From contig JAFMHB010000015.1 of assembly GCA_017854795.1 (NCBI GenBank), forward strand, positions 11,852-65,463: 53,612 nucleotides of DNA, read 5' to 3'. The notes beneath the pieces were generated by a model. The model saw only the letters and a program-made list of their open reading frames with translations. It made no database searches and was not told where the DNA came from. This document shows positions 26,210 through 35,833 of the stretch, one piece after another. Position numbers and translations under genes: made by a program. The stretch's first letter is position 1. Each line of letters opens with the position of its first letter. Origin of the DNA: Candidatus Nanopelagicales bacterium (lineage in GTDB: Bacteria; Actinomycetota; Actinomycetes; S36-B12).

Positions 26210-27853
26210 ATGAGTGCGATCTATTTGCGGAGTGTGACTTCGCACGCTAGAGCAGTTGCGTTAGGTGTTTTGGCACTCTCGATTCTTTTTGTGTTTGGCA
26301 TGGCAGTTTATCGCAGCATTGATATGTCTATCCTCGATCAATTGCCCGACGACTTGCTTACCGTGATAGGTATTGGGCCCAAAGCTGATGTTGCGTCTTT
26401 GGCTTATAACGCTATTTTCTCAACTTATGGCTCACTTTTACTCGGTGGTGTGGCGATTGCGGTCGGAACCGGCGTGGTCGCGGGGCGCGAACGCGACGGG
26501 AGCATCGGCTTGCTGCTGGCAAATCCGATTAGTCGAGGTCGGCTCGTTTTTGAAAGCGCACTGGCCCTACTGACCCTTTATGTTGTGGCAGCGATTGTGC
26601 TGTTTGGTGTGGGTCTGCTTACCCCACAAATCCTTGACGTGAGTATTGAAGGATTAAGCATTGGAGGATTTGTCACCCAACTGGTCATCGGGACATTGTT
26701 CTACGGTTTCTTAGCTCTGGCGGTTGGTGCCTGGACGGGTAAGACACAGGTCGCGATTGGAGTCAGTTCGAGTGTTTTGATTGTGTCATTTTTAGCTGCA
26801 GGGTTACTGCCGCTAATCTCCGGTTGGGAGGAATTTGCTCGGTTATCCCCCTGGTATTACATCAATTCTGGAGACCCGTTGAGAAACGGACTCGACGTTG
26901 GCGCAGTTTCTATCTTGGGCGGCGCTAGCGCACTATTCGTTCTAGTTGCTTGGATCGGCATTAACCGTAGAGATCTGCAACCCCGGTCGGTGAATATTCG
27001 AATTCTGGATCGACTCAGGGGGAATCCACTGACCGCTCATTTGGCGGAGCGGGTTGCTGGACGAACATTGGTTTCCAAGATTTGGATTAAGACCATTTCA
27101 CAGTTTCAATTTTTATCACTTTTAGTCTCAATATTCATGTTTGGATTGATGGGGTTGGTCATGGGGCCGATCTATGCAGATATGGGAACGACCATGGCGC
27201 AACTGGCTGACTCGTACCCACCAGAAATGATCGCATTTTTTGGCGGGGGTGATTTTGGAACGGCGGAGGGATTTTTTCAAATAGAAATATTTGGGCTTGT
27301 AGCGCCGCTTGCGATCATGATCGTGACAATCGCCATTGGGGCTAAATCCATTGCGGGCGAGGAAAAAGATCACACCCTAGGCCTACTTCTTGCGAACCCA
27401 GTTTCTCGCAGTTACGTGCTCACCCAAAAACTGATAGCACTGTTTATCTGGGGGTTCGTAGTTGCATTCGCAACTTTCGCCGGTGTTGCTTTAGCGAATC
27501 TGATTTCCAATCTTGGAATGGACTACCTCAATATCTTGGCCACCTGCGTGCATTTGATGCTCCTGGGATATTTGTTTGGCGGTCTGGCCGTCTTACTAGG
27601 TGCTGCATTTGGGCGGGTTGGCTTGGCGGTGGGGGTTAGCGCAGGAGCTGCCCTAGCCATACAGGTAATAAATGGGATGGCGGAGATTAATAATGGCTGG
27701 TGGAAAGAATTCACACCCTTTTACTGGTACAGCGGGACGGATCCGCTCAACAATGGTTTAAGCGTCACCGGAATCGTCATTCTGTCGGTCGCCACTGCAA
27801 TCATCATCGGTTCGAGTTACCCGCTGCTTAAACGCCGAGACTTACGTGGCTAG
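26210..27853 (+). CDS. ABC-2 type permease, tandem duplication of two half-permeases
   Basis: 547 residues with about twelve helices in two similar halves. First half: AGRERDGSIGLLLANPISRGRL and LSPWYYINSGDPLRNGLDV. Second half: AGEEKDHTLGLLLANPVSRSYV and FTPFYWYSGTDPLNNGLSV. The E.(D/H)...LLLANP(I/V)SR segment is the coupling helix of ABC-2 permeases. One polypeptide can therefore supply both membrane domains, with the ATPase as homodimer. Similar fused permeases occur in actinobacteria. Substrate not inferable. Confidence 0.85.
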   Translation: MSAIYLRSVTSHARAVALGVLALSILFVFGMAVYRSIDMSILDQLPDDLLTVIGIGPKADVASLAYNAIFSTYGSLLLGGVAIAVGTGVVAGRERDGSIGLLLANPISRGRLVFESALALLTLYVVAAIVLFGVGLLTPQILDVSIEGLSIGGFVTQLVIGTLFYGFLALAVGAWTGKTQVAIGVSSSVLIVSFLAAGLLPLISGWEEFARLSPWYYINSGDPLRNGLDVGAVSILGGASALFVLVAWIGINRRDLQPRSVNIRILDRLRGNPLTAHLAERVAGRTLVSKIWIKTISQFQFLSLLVSIFMFGLMGLVMGPIYADMGTTMAQLADSYPPEMIAFFGGGDFGTAEGFFQIEIFGLVAPLAIMIVTIAIGAKSIAGEEKDHTLGLLLANPVSRSYVLTQKLIALFIWGFVVAFATFAGVALANLISNLGMDYLNILATCVHLMLLGYLFGGLAVLLGAAFGRVGLAVGVSAGAALAIQVINGMAEINNGWWKEFTPFYWYSGTDPLNNGLSVTGIVILSVATAIIIGSSYPLLKRRDLRG

Positions 27854-27920
27854 TTAGTTTGGCAAGTAGCTGTAATCCTCACAAGAGTGGCCGCGCGAGT
27901 TAGGTTTTTGCGAGTTCAGG

Positions 27921-27926
27921 TAAGTT
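27921..27926 (+). promoter_or_regulatory. -10 hexamer of leaderless DUF5926 gene
   Basis: TAAGTT is followed by eight bases and ATG 27935. This decides the start against an upstream in-frame ATG at 27887, which would add 16 residues not typical of the family. Confidence 0.45.
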
Positions 27927-27934
27927 TCCGCACT

Positions 27935-28912
27935 ATGGCAAAGAAAACACAGGGAAAAAACAATCGATCCGACTCCTCGGCGGTCGCTGAGCTTGAAGGT
28001 GAAGTACCCGTAGTTGGTATGCGGGAACCATGTCCCTGTGGATCCGGTCGCCGTTACAAGGCGTGTCACGGTCGCGAAGCTTCGAAAGCTGTTGCAGCGC
28101 CCAACCGACCTTTCCAAGGATTCGCCAGTGAATGCGACATCGTTGCAATGCGTGAGCTGATTCCCTCTGCGACAGCAGAGTTGACCCTCAAGCCTGGAAT
28201 TGCCGATGGACGCAGGGTGACCTTGGCAACCGTGTTGCCAATGGCCTACCCAGCACTCGTGCGCGCAAATGGTGACATTTTGTTAGGCCTGCAAATAAAT
28301 ACGGGGAGCGGCGATCCATCTCGCGACCTTGCCAACGCACTGCAACGCGCATTGGTCGCCCCTTACGGCGAACCGGTTGGCCTTGAGCGGGTCACCACGG
28401 ATTCACCCTCGTTCCAAGACTTTATTGACGCCTCCGTTGCTTTGGATGTAGTAGTTCATGAAAATTTTGATTTCTGGATTGAAGAGGACGCCGATTTAAC
28501 AGATGAAATCAAAGCATCCCTTGAGCGTGCGAGTGAATACGCGAATCCAACGGTGAAGCTTGCATCAATAGATTCGGGTTACTGGACACAAATGGGGGAG
28601 AAGGAACACCTTCGGTGGATTATGTCCACCCCGGAAAACGAGTTGCTGAACGCGTTGGCGCGTTTGCATGCGGCCGAGGAAGACACAATCGGTCCTGACA
28701 CCAGGTTGGTCGGAATGTTTCGCGCTCAAGGACTGATCGTTCCCGTTTGGGATATTCCACTCGGTCGTGGTGCTGCTGCAACAGAAGAGCCAGCCGCTCA
28801 ATTCGGTGAGCGTTTAGACAAGGCATTAGCCGAGTCCAAGCCGTTGTCTGATGCGGAGCGACGTGCACGTTCGGGACTCACTTCACGTCAAGTTACCCTG
28901 CGCGACGCTTGA
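27935..28912 (+). CDS. DUF5926 family protein with SEC-C zinc motif
   Basis: 325 residues starting MAKKTQGKNNRS. Residues about 32-48, PCPCGSGRRYKACHGR, are a SEC-C motif (CxC...C-H) that binds zinc. The rest, including LATVLPMAYPALVRANGDILLGLQINTGSGDPSRDLA and YWTQMGEKEHLRWI, matches my memory of the actinobacterial DUF5926 family, whose role is unknown. No signal peptide or membrane helix. SEC-C motifs are often seen in proteins contacting SecB, ribosome or chaperone partners, but nothing more can be claimed. Confidence 0.82.
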   Translation: MAKKTQGKNNRSDSSAVAELEGEVPVVGMREPCPCGSGRRYKACHGREASKAVAAPNRPFQGFASECDIVAMRELIPSATAELTLKPGIADGRRVTLATVLPMAYPALVRANGDILLGLQINTGSGDPSRDLANALQRALVAPYGEPVGLERVTTDSPSFQDFIDASVALDVVVHENFDFWIEEDADLTDEIKASLERASEYANPTVKLASIDSGYWTQMGEKEHLRWIMSTPENELLNALARLHAAEEDTIGPDTRLVGMFRAQGLIVPVWDIPLGRGAAATEEPAAQFGERLDKALAESKPLSDAERRARSGLTSRQVTLRDA

Positions 28913-28917
28913 AAAGC

Positions 28918-30234
28918 CTAGGACGGTTCGCTGTTCGTATCGCTGTCTTTGAGTTTCTCTTCGTAAATGTCAACGGATGACGTTGGCCAGAGAGTTTCGA
29001 AATTCGTTCTACGTCCGCCGCTCCAGGGTGCGGGAACGACGTTGAGTGTGTAAGCAAGTTGATAGGCGATGAACTCGTAACGAGTTCGCAAGGTTGAGAA
29101 CTGCGCCCAAGCGGTATCAAGATCAACTTCAACGGGATAGCCGGCACGCTTGAGCATGTTCACAGTATCTGTGAATTCGTCTTTCGTGATCGCCGTAGCC
29201 TCTTTTTCCCCTTCGCTCATGAGCCGAACAGCGTCAGCTGAAAAACTACGCGCTGAGTCCGCTGTAGCGGCCTGTTCCACGGCAACCGTTCCAGAATTGT
29301 AATCATGCATTTGGCTCAGAGTGCGGTGCTGGGGATCTGGTGCACCAAGAAAGCGGCCGACAAATGGCAATCTCTTGAGCACTTTCTTGCGAACGAACAA
29401 TGCTGCATACAGGCTTTCCAGTGTCTGAGTTCCATGAATAATTACCTGCGCACACTCTGCGCGGGGTAGTTTTGTTGTAAGGGATAGTTGCAGGGCAGCA
29501 GTGTCAAGAACCGCGATACTGGCAATCACCCAATGCCGGTAGGGGGACGAGGATCGAATTTGAACAAGCACCGGATAGGTCGTGTGAGTAAGTCGCAGGT
29601 TGCCGAACCATTTGGTCCAGGAATTCATGACCGTGGGCACGTCAGTTAGTTGGTTATTAAGTGTGAGGCGCGCAAGAAGCTCAGGTCCCCAGCTGGGTTG
29701 ACCACCGGAAACACCTAGCAGTGAAATGTCTACCTCACGGTCAATATAAGCGCCATAAATTGTCGGTAGAAAACCGATAAGTAGCGCGATCACGATCGGA
29801 CCGGTTGCCGCTGCCATGAAAGCTAAAAGTGTAGGACCGAGGTTAGTAGTATCAGCGAAACCGAGGGTAAACAAACTGGATCCAGATTCGCGAAATGCGT
29901 TCATGAAATCGACGCCACCAATTCCATAAATCCACAGGCCATAAGAGATGAAGTAAAGAAGCAGCCAAGTGACAAGTTGTGACACGATGATCATCGGGCC
30001 ATTCCAGGCCAATATCGAGTCCTGTTTCACATATGTTTTACGATGGTTGCTAGTGAATCGATAAAGCCCTGTAACGCTGTGGGAAAGAGCGTCGGAAATC
30101 AGTGACGTGAGAGTTCGAGGAACCACAATCGTCCGCAAAAGACTAGATGTAGTTGCGATGAAAAGAAAAAGCCCAAATATCGTTGCCGCTGATCGCGAGA
30201 ACAGGTCAAAGATCAGGAGTTGCACGTCATTCAC
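28918..30234 (-). CDS. channel-like membrane protein (two-helix pore type) with cytoplasmic domain
   Basis: 438 residues from GTG 30234; GTG 30225 is an alternative. The longer frame upstream has no membrane or family signal and crosses the divergent gene. Helices lie at about 17-37, 80-103 and 138-158. Between the last two, residues 118-130 (SGSSLFTLGFADTT) resemble a K+ channel pore loop, with TLGFA in place of the T-x-G-Y-G filter. A cytoplasmic region of about 280 residues follows, of no recognised family. Actinobacterial homologues are often annotated as two-pore-domain potassium channel family; ion selectivity is open. Confidence 0.6.
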   Translation of the reverse strand: MNDVQLLIFDLFSRSAATIFGLFLFIATTSSLLRTIVVPRTLTSLISDALSHSVTGLYRFTSNHRKTYVKQDSILAWNGPMIIVSQLVTWLLLYFISYGLWIYGIGGVDFMNAFRESGSSLFTLGFADTTNLGPTLLAFMAAATGPIVIALLIGFLPTIYGAYIDREVDISLLGVSGGQPSWGPELLARLTLNNQLTDVPTVMNSWTKWFGNLRLTHTTYPVLVQIRSSSPYRHWVIASIAVLDTAALQLSLTTKLPRAECAQVIIHGTQTLESLYAALFVRKKVLKRLPFVGRFLGAPDPQHRTLSQMHDYNSGTVAVEQAATADSARSFSADAVRLMSEGEKEATAITKDEFTDTVNMLKRAGYPVEVDLDTAWAQFSTLRTRYEFIAYQLAYTLNVVPAPWSGGRRTNFETLWPTSSVDIYEEKLKDSDTNSEPS

Positions 30235-30306
30235 AGGACTATGTTTGCACGGGTAGCAAAGACGCGGGCACTTTGGTGCGGTTCCTATTGCGTGCTGTGA
30301 TGCCGC

Positions 30307-30312
30307 TACGCT
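30307..30312 (+). promoter_or_regulatory. -10 hexamer of leaderless DUF4446-pheA-rml operon
   Basis: TACGCT is followed by seven bases and GTG 30320, with no Shine-Dalgarno sequence. It should drive the four coupled genes through 33649. Confidence 0.5.
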
Positions 30313-30319
30313 TACAAGC

Positions 30320-30856
30320 GTGAATCTAGACGCCCAAACCGCCACCATTGTGGGGCTCATTGGTGTTGTCGTAGGGGTAATCGGGGTGATTATCGGGACT
30401 ATTGCATTGGCCAAGCTTTCCCGCCTACACCGCTCATACTCGCTGCTAGAAGTCGCTGAGGGTCGGGAAACATACATTGACGTGCTCGCTAGGACTTTGG
30501 AACAATTCAACCTGGTCCAAGACGAAATGTTGGCCCAGGAATACGCGATTAGACAGATAAAGTCCGGCTTGCGAGACTCCCTCAATCACATCGCGGTGGT
30601 GCGCTACGACGCATTGGACAATCTGAGTGGTCGCTACTCCTTCTCAGCGGCAATCGTGGACGACTACGGTGACGGCCTGATCATCACAACAATTCACGGC
30701 CGGTCCGACACTCGTTCTTACCTGAAGGAGATCATGGGCGGGAAGTCTGAAATTGACCTATCCCCCGAGGAACAGGACGCAATTCGTACCGCACTGGGTC
30801 GTAATAGGGCATTTTTGAAACCCGATAAAGCCGATTTAGATGAGAGAAGCGCATGA
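30320..30856 (+). CDS. DUF4446 family protein
   Basis: 178 residues: one N-terminal membrane helix (about 8-32), a helical linker, then the DUF4446 core NHIAVVRYDALDNLSGRYSFSAAIVDDYGDGLIITTIHGRSDTRSYLKEI. LSPEEQDAIRTAL closes the domain. The family is widespread in Gram-positives and lies upstream of pheA in many actinobacteria, as here; function unknown. The last four bases overlap the pheA start (ATGA). Confidence 0.85.
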   Translation: MNLDAQTATIVGLIGVVVGVIGVIIGTIALAKLSRLHRSYSLLEVAEGRETYIDVLARTLEQFNLVQDEMLAQEYAIRQIKSGLRDSLNHIAVVRYDALDNLSGRYSFSAAIVDDYGDGLIITTIHGRSDTRSYLKEIMGGKSEIDLSPEEQDAIRTALGRNRAFLKPDKADLDERSA

Positions 30857-31794
30857 GCGACTCACCCCGAAAGATCGCATACCTTGGTCCATCAGGTTCA
30901 TTTGCCGAAGCGGCCCTTCGCGCATCAACTATTTTCAACGCTGGTGGCGTAAACGCCGTTCCTGCCAAGTCTGTTTTGCATGCGCTTGATGCAGTACGCA
31001 ACGGTGATGTAAGCGCTGCACTCGTTCCCATTGAAAATTCGGTTGAAGGTTCGGTAACAATTACCCTTGATGAACTTGCAAGTGGAAAACGCCTTGTGAT
31101 CACCAACGAAGTTGTTCTCCCCGTTCAATTTTCACTCCTCGTTCGTCCGGGCACAAAGCTTGCAGATATTCGTACGATTGGGACACACCCGCATGCTCAA
31201 GCGCAGGTGCGAAATTGGCTCAATGCACATTTACCCAGTGCTGACGTAATTCCCGCCATGTCCACTTCGGCCGCTGCCGCCGCACTCGTCGGCGATAACT
31301 CGCCATTTGATGCCGCAATTGGTCAGGCACTCAATGCTGAAATTTACGGGCTCGAAATTTTGGCCGATGAAATCGGTGACAACTCTGATGCTCACACACG
31401 TTTCGTCATTGTTGAACTACCCGGTGAGCTCCCTGCTCCAACGGGTGCGGACAAAACAACATTGAGTGTTTTTCAACGCAGCAACCATCCCGGTGGTTTG
31501 CTTGAGATTTTGACCGAATTTTCCGTTCGGGGAATCAACCTGACACGTCTTGAGTCTCGCCCCACCAAGAAAACGTTGGGTGATTACTACTTCAGTTTGG
31601 ATTTTGAAGGCCACGTCAATGATCTGCGCGTTGAAGAGGCACTCATGGGTTTGCACCGGGTATGTCTTGATATTCGCTTCCTCGGCTCTTATCCTCGCCA
31701 TGACGGGCGGGAACCAGTTTTGCGCCCCGGCGTAACCGATCTAGATTTTGTGACCGCCCAAGCTTGGTTGGATAAATTGAAGGGAACGGAATGA
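30853..31794 (+). CDS. pheA: prephenate dehydratase
   Basis: 313 residues. It converts prephenate to phenylpyruvate in phenylalanine synthesis, in the cytoplasm. KIAYLGPSGSFAEAAL, ALVPIENSVEGSVTITLDEL and NSDAHTRFVIV (the TRF block next to the active site) mark the catalytic domain. LEILTEFSVRGINLTRLESRPTKKTLGDYYF is the ACT regulatory domain with the ESRP motif that binds phenylalanine. No chorismate mutase domain is fused. ATGA overlaps at both ends couple it to DUF4446 and rmlB. Confidence 0.95.
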   Translation: MSDSPRKIAYLGPSGSFAEAALRASTIFNAGGVNAVPAKSVLHALDAVRNGDVSAALVPIENSVEGSVTITLDELASGKRLVITNEVVLPVQFSLLVRPGTKLADIRTIGTHPHAQAQVRNWLNAHLPSADVIPAMSTSAAAAALVGDNSPFDAAIGQALNAEIYGLEILADEIGDNSDAHTRFVIVELPGELPAPTGADKTTLSVFQRSNHPGGLLEILTEFSVRGINLTRLESRPTKKTLGDYYFSLDFEGHVNDLRVEEALMGLHRVCLDIRFLGSYPRHDGREPVLRPGVTDLDFVTAQAWLDKLKGTE

Positions 31795-32777
31795 AAATTC
31801 TGGTAACCGGCGCCGCTGGTTTCATTGGTAGTCACTTTGTGCGGGAGCTGCTCGCTGGTTCCTACCCGTGGCTCGGTGAAATCGATGGTGTCACCGTGTA
31901 CGACAAGTTGACCTACGCCGGCAACTTGGAAAACCTCGCTAGCGTTTCCACCGACCCGCGCTATTCATTTGTCCAGGGTGACATTTGCGACGGGGATCTA
32001 CTCGACCAGGTTTTGCCGGGCCACGACGTAGTCGTCAATTTTGCAGCAGAAACCCACGTCGACCGTTCAATTCACGGACCGCAGGACTTTATTGTCACAA
32101 ATGTCGTTGGAACACAGACCGTCCTTGACGCATGTCTTCGAAACAATATTTCGCGGGTTGTTCACATCGGAACCGATGAAGTTTACGGCTCTATTGATGA
32201 AGGTTCGTGGACGGAAGCTGAGCCACTTGAGCCGAATTCACCGTACTCGGCCGCGAAAGCTGCCGCCGAAATGTTGGTGCGCGCCTACCACGTAACTTAC
32301 GGACTCAATGTGAGCAGCACTCGTTGTTCGAATAATTACGGCCCGTATCAATTCCCTGAAAAAGTGATCCCACTTTTTGTGACCAATTTGATTGACGGCA
32401 AAAACGTTCCGCTGTACGGCGACGGACTCAATGTTCGTGACTGGTTACACGTTGACGACCACTGCAGGGGAATTGCTCTCGTTATTTCTAAGGGTGCTCC
32501 GGGTGAGTCCTACAACATTGGTGGCGGCTTGGAACTCAGCAACAAGGAGCTCACTGAAAGAGTCCTTGAGGCGATGGGAGTGGATTGGTCAATGGTTACC
32601 CCGGTTGAAGACCGCAAGGGCCACGATCGGCGCTATTCCGTTGATGACTCAAAACTGCGCGCAATGGGTTATGAACCACAACACAAATTTGAGGACGGCC
32701 TAGCCGAAACAATCGCGTGGTACAAAGCTAATGAAGCATGGTGGCGCCCCCTTCAAGCCAAGGCAGCGATTAAGTAA
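31791..32777 (+). CDS. rmlB: dTDP-glucose 4,6-dehydratase
   Basis: 328 residues. It makes dTDP-4-keto-6-deoxyglucose for dTDP-rhamnose. The motifs are ILVTGAAGFIGSHFV (NAD binding), FAAETHVDRSI, GTDEVYGS (catalytic Thr-Asp-Glu) and SPYSAAKAAAEMLV (Tyr-x3-Lys). The C-terminal NVRDWLHVDDHCRGI and GHDRRY are as in RmlB. The start overlaps pheA (ATGA), an unusual pairing of aromatic amino acid and surface-sugar synthesis. rmlA and rmlC are not in the window. The product probably feeds rhamnose-containing wall or surface glycan. Confidence 0.94.
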   Translation: MKILVTGAAGFIGSHFVRELLAGSYPWLGEIDGVTVYDKLTYAGNLENLASVSTDPRYSFVQGDICDGDLLDQVLPGHDVVVNFAAETHVDRSIHGPQDFIVTNVVGTQTVLDACLRNNISRVVHIGTDEVYGSIDEGSWTEAEPLEPNSPYSAAKAAAEMLVRAYHVTYGLNVSSTRCSNNYGPYQFPEKVIPLFVTNLIDGKNVPLYGDGLNVRDWLHVDDHCRGIALVISKGAPGESYNIGGGLELSNKELTERVLEAMGVDWSMVTPVEDRKGHDRRYSVDDSKLRAMGYEPQHKFEDGLAETIAWYKANEAWWRPLQAKAAIK

Positions 32778-32782
32778 ACGAC

Positions 32783-33649
32783 ATGAAGATATTGATCACT
32801 GGCAGCAACGGACAACTCGGCACCGAGTTAGCCGCTCGTTACCTTGATCGAGCAGAGGATGAACTCTTTGTTGGTGATTTACCAGACCTTGATATCACTT
32901 CTGAATTATCAATCGCGTCAACGTTTGCGAGTATCGCACCGGATCTCGTTATTAACTGTGCTGCTTGGACCGCGGTTGACGCAGCGGAGGAAAAAGAAAG
33001 TTCCGCCTTTACCGTCAATGCAGAAGGGCCGGCAATTCTGGCTACTTACTGCGCACGATCGGGGACCCGCCTCGTGCAGATCTCAACAGACTACGTTTTC
33101 TCAGGAGATGCGACCGAGCCGTACCAAGAAGACGCGCAACCAGGGCCAGTTACCGCTTACGGTCGCACAAAACTAGCTGGTGAAAACTTCGTGCGCGAAC
33201 TCTTGCCCGATAACCACGTAATCATTCGCACCGCTTGGTTGTATAGCTCGATCGGGCACAATTTCGTCAAAACCATTGTGAACGCGCAAAAGGAACGCGA
33301 AACCTTGAGTGTGGTGACCGACCAAATTGGGCAACCAACTTCCGCTTCCGACTTGGCCGACCAGATCGTCACATTGCTCGATAATTACTCGGGTTCGGGA
33401 ATTTTTCACGGTACCAATAGTGGCGTCACTTCTTGGTTTGAATTTGCTCGCGCAATCATGTCTGAGATCGGGGAAGACCCCGAGCGAATACTTCCCACTG
33501 ATTCTTCCAGTTACGTTCAACTCGCTCCGCGACCCGCGTACTCGGTGTTGGGCCACCAAGGCTGGGCCTCAGTGGGAATGGCTCCAATGCGGGACTGGCG
33601 AGTGGCATTGCATGACGCAATCCCCGAAATCATGCAAACCCTCGAATAA
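32783..33649 (+). CDS. rmlD: dTDP-4-dehydrorhamnose reductase
   Basis: 288 residues, five bases after rmlB. It reduces dTDP-4-keto-L-rhamnose to dTDP-L-rhamnose. ILITGSNGQLGTEL is the nucleotide-binding motif. NCAAWTAVDAAEEKESSAFTVNAEG, ISTDYVFSG and VTAYGRTKLAGE (Tyr-x3-Lys) are characteristic of RmlD, as is IIRTAWLYSSIGHNFVKT. Last gene of the DUF4446-pheA-rmlB-rmlD operon. Convergent with the HAD gene 40 bp away; no clear terminator hairpin seen between them. Confidence 0.93.
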   Translation: MKILITGSNGQLGTELAARYLDRAEDELFVGDLPDLDITSELSIASTFASIAPDLVINCAAWTAVDAAEEKESSAFTVNAEGPAILATYCARSGTRLVQISTDYVFSGDATEPYQEDAQPGPVTAYGRTKLAGENFVRELLPDNHVIIRTAWLYSSIGHNFVKTIVNAQKERETLSVVTDQIGQPTSASDLADQIVTLLDNYSGSGIFHGTNSGVTSWFEFARAIMSEIGEDPERILPTDSSSYVQLAPRPAYSVLGHQGWASVGMAPMRDWRVALHDAIPEIMQTLE

Positions 33650-33689
33650 ATCTGCTTGAAGGCGTTTGCTCGAATTGAATGTTTGGTAG

Positions 33690-34532
33690 CTACAACTCGA
33701 TTGCGTTAAGGATCTGAGCAACACCTATCCCCGGTTCGGGTGACGTTATGAGATCTGCATGTGCCGCGACTTTTGGTACAGCACTTCCCATGGCCACGCT
33801 CAGGCCAGCCCAGTCCATCATTTCAATGTCATTCCACGAATCCCCGATTGCAATAGTTTTTGTGGGATCGATCTTTCGACGGGCACAGACCTCTTTGAGC
33901 ATGTTTGCTTTGTTGACCCCCTGGGGGGCGATGTCCATCCAAGATATTCGGTCGATGCCGAAGACAACTGAGTGGAACCCAAGGCTCTTGGCGACTTCGC
34001 TGTACGTTTGGGCAGTCGCGGTTTCACTGCGAACAACCAACCTGACGACATGTTGTTCGGTGAGTTCGGCAAGTTTGACTTCTCGAATATTGATTCCTAG
34101 GGCTCCAGTATCAAATAGGTGCGTTGTAAAGAAGTTGCCATCGGTGTTTTCAACTGCAAAGACGGCGTCAGGAACCAGGATTGTGAGTTGCTCAATTGCT
34201 TCGGATGCATCAAATGTGATTGCTTCCATGATCTTGCGGGTTTCAACCATGGCCAACACACCACCGTTACTACAGACAATTAGGTCCTCGATCCCAGCTG
34301 CCCGAGCGATAGGGAAAGTAGTACTTACTGAGCGCCCGGTTGCCAGAGTTACTTTGATACCGGCTTCGGTGATCCGCTCGATTGCGTCAACGGCCTCCCC
34401 TGGAAGGCTCCCCATGTGTTGTACGAGTGTGTCGTCAATGTCGAGGCAAATGAGTTCGGGTCGCCAATCAATTGGCAGTGTTTCCCCGGCGACGTGTAAG
34501 GGGACTTGTCCTGGAGCATGCGTTTGTGTCAC
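33690..34532 (-). CDS. HAD-superfamily phosphatase, Cof type
   Basis: 280 residues from GTG 34532, chosen because it overlaps the serS stop as GTGA; the longer frame would sit wholly inside ser[17 protein letters not shown] (motif I), [19 protein letters not shown], the lysine region [12 protein letters not shown] and [17 protein letters not shown] (motif IV) define a Cof/HAD-IIB enzyme with a C2 cap. Such enzymes dephosphorylate sugar phosphates or cofactors; the substrate is not predictable. Placement after serS is conserved in actinobacteria. Confidence 0.88.
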   Translation of the reverse strand: MTQTHAPGQVPLHVAGETLPIDWRPELICLDIDDTLVQHMGSLPGEAVDAIERITEAGIKVTLATGRSVSTTFPIARAAGIEDLIVCSNGGVLAMVETRKIMEAITFDASEAIEQLTILVPDAVFAVENTDGNFFTTHLFDTGALGINIREVKLAELTEQHVVRLVVRSETATAQTYSEVAKSLGFHSVVFGIDRISWMDIAPQGVNKANMLKEVCARRKIDPTKTIAIGDSWNDIEMMDWAGLSVAMGSAVPKVAAHADLITSPEPGIGVAQILNAIEL

Positions 34533-35827
34533 GCGAGCACTTTCTTTCCTCCGAGGAAAGGTTGCAGTGCTTTGGGCACAGTCACGGTTCCGTCGGCTTG
34601 TTGGTGGTTTTCCAAAATTGCAACAATGATGCGCGGCATTGCGCACAAAGTGCCATTGAGGGTTGCCAGTGGTTTTGTTCCTTCTGAATCGCGCATCCGA
34701 ATTTTCAACCGGCGGGCTTGATACTCGGTTGTGTTTGAAGTTGATGTCACCTCGCGGTACGTGCCCTGCGTTGGGATCCATGCTTCAATGTCGAACTTGC
34801 GAGCAGCACTTGATCCAAGGTCACCTGATGCGACATCAATTACCCGGTAGGGAAGCTCGAGGGCGTCAAGGAAATCTTTCTCCCATTGCAAGATTCGTTC
34901 ATGTTCTGCTTCAGCCTCTGCAGGATCGCAGTAAACAAACATTTCAACTTTATCGAATTGGTGAACACGAATAATTCCGGTGGTGTCCTTGCCGTAGGAA
35001 CCTGCCTCCCTTCGGAAACACGTTGACCAACCTGCATAACGCAGCGGCAGTTCAGCGGCAGGGATGATTTCGTCTGAGTGATACGCGGCAAGCGGAACTT
35101 CGGAGGTGCCCACCAGATACATGTCGTCGGATTCAATGCGGTAAACATTTTCTTCCGCTTGCCCGAGGAAGCCTGTTCCCTCCATTGCTGCAGGCAGCAC
35201 CAACGCGGGTGTGATCATGGGGATGAACCCGTTAGCGGTCGCTTGGGCCATGGCGAGATTCAGAAGTGCGAACTCCAAGAGTGCGCCCGGTCCGGTGAGG
35301 AAGTAAAAGCGTGAACCAGAAACCTTCGCACCGCGATCAACGTCAATTGCTTTAATCGCCTCGCCAATTTCTAAATGAGTCTTGGGTTCGAAACCCTCAG
35401 CTGCGAAATCACGTGGAGTCCCCACTAATTCGATTAGTTCAAATTTTTCTTCACCACCAACGGGTGAGCGAGGATCAACGATATTGGAAAGAGCTCCCGC
35501 AATCGCGTGTACTTTGTCATTGAGATTGGACGCGTTTTCATCGGCAATTTTTACTCGTGCGGCAAGATCCGTTGCCTTAACCATTAGGGCATCGACTTGC
35601 GCGGTGAGTTCTGCTGTTGGGTTCTTCTTGAGTGCACCCTGCAGCGGACCCATCTCTTTCCCAAGAATTTTCTGCTCATTACGCAGAAGGTCAAAGGCTA
35701 GTCTTCCTTCGCGCGCCGCGATGTCGGCTGCCAGCCACTGGTCGACCAGGGTCGCATCCTCGCCACGTTTGATTTGGGACTCGCGAACAAGCTCGGGGTG
35801 TGCACGCAGGATATTTGGATCAATCAC
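34529..35827 (-). CDS. serS: seryl-tRNA synthetase
   Basis: 432 residues from GTG 35827, beginning [17 protein letters not shown], the usual SerRS N terminus. The long coiled-coil arm (about 30-105) that binds the tRNA-Ser variable arm is present. Class II motif 2 is in [30 protein letters not shown] and motif 3 in [27 protein letters not shown] hexamer six bases before the GTG indicates a leaderless message. A tRNA-Ser(UGA) lies far away at the right end of the window. Confidence 0.96.
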   Translation of the reverse strand: MIDPNILRAHPELVRESQIKRGEDATLVDQWLAADIAAREGRLAFDLLRNEQKILGKEMGPLQGALKKNPTAELTAQVDALMVKATDLAARVKIADENASNLNDKVHAIAGALSNIVDPRSPVGGEEKFELIELVGTPRDFAAEGFEPKTHLEIGEAIKAIDVDRGAKVSGSRFYFLTGPGALLEFALLNLAMAQATANGFIPMITPALVLPAAMEGTGFLGQAEENVYRIESDDMYLVGTSEVPLAAYHSDEIIPAAELPLRYAGWSTCFRREAGSYGKDTTGIIRVHQFDKVEMFVYCDPAEAEAEHERILQWEKDFLDALELPYRVIDVASGDLGSSAARKFDIEAWIPTQGTYREVTSTSNTTEYQARRLKIRMRDSEGTKPLATLNGTLCAMPRIIVAILENHQQADGTVTVPKALQPFLGGKKVLA

Positions 35828-35833
35828 GCTCCT

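Noticed and set aside
30235-30585. N-terminal extension of the channel-like protein
   Set aside because: The extra 117 codons run antisense through the DUF4446 gene start and contain no family sequence; GTG 30234 begins right before the first membrane helix.
33748-34629. 293-codon open frame on the plus strand
   Set aside because: It runs antisense through the HAD gene and the end of serS, has no family motif and is rich in Ser, Arg and Pro as expected for an antisense shadow.
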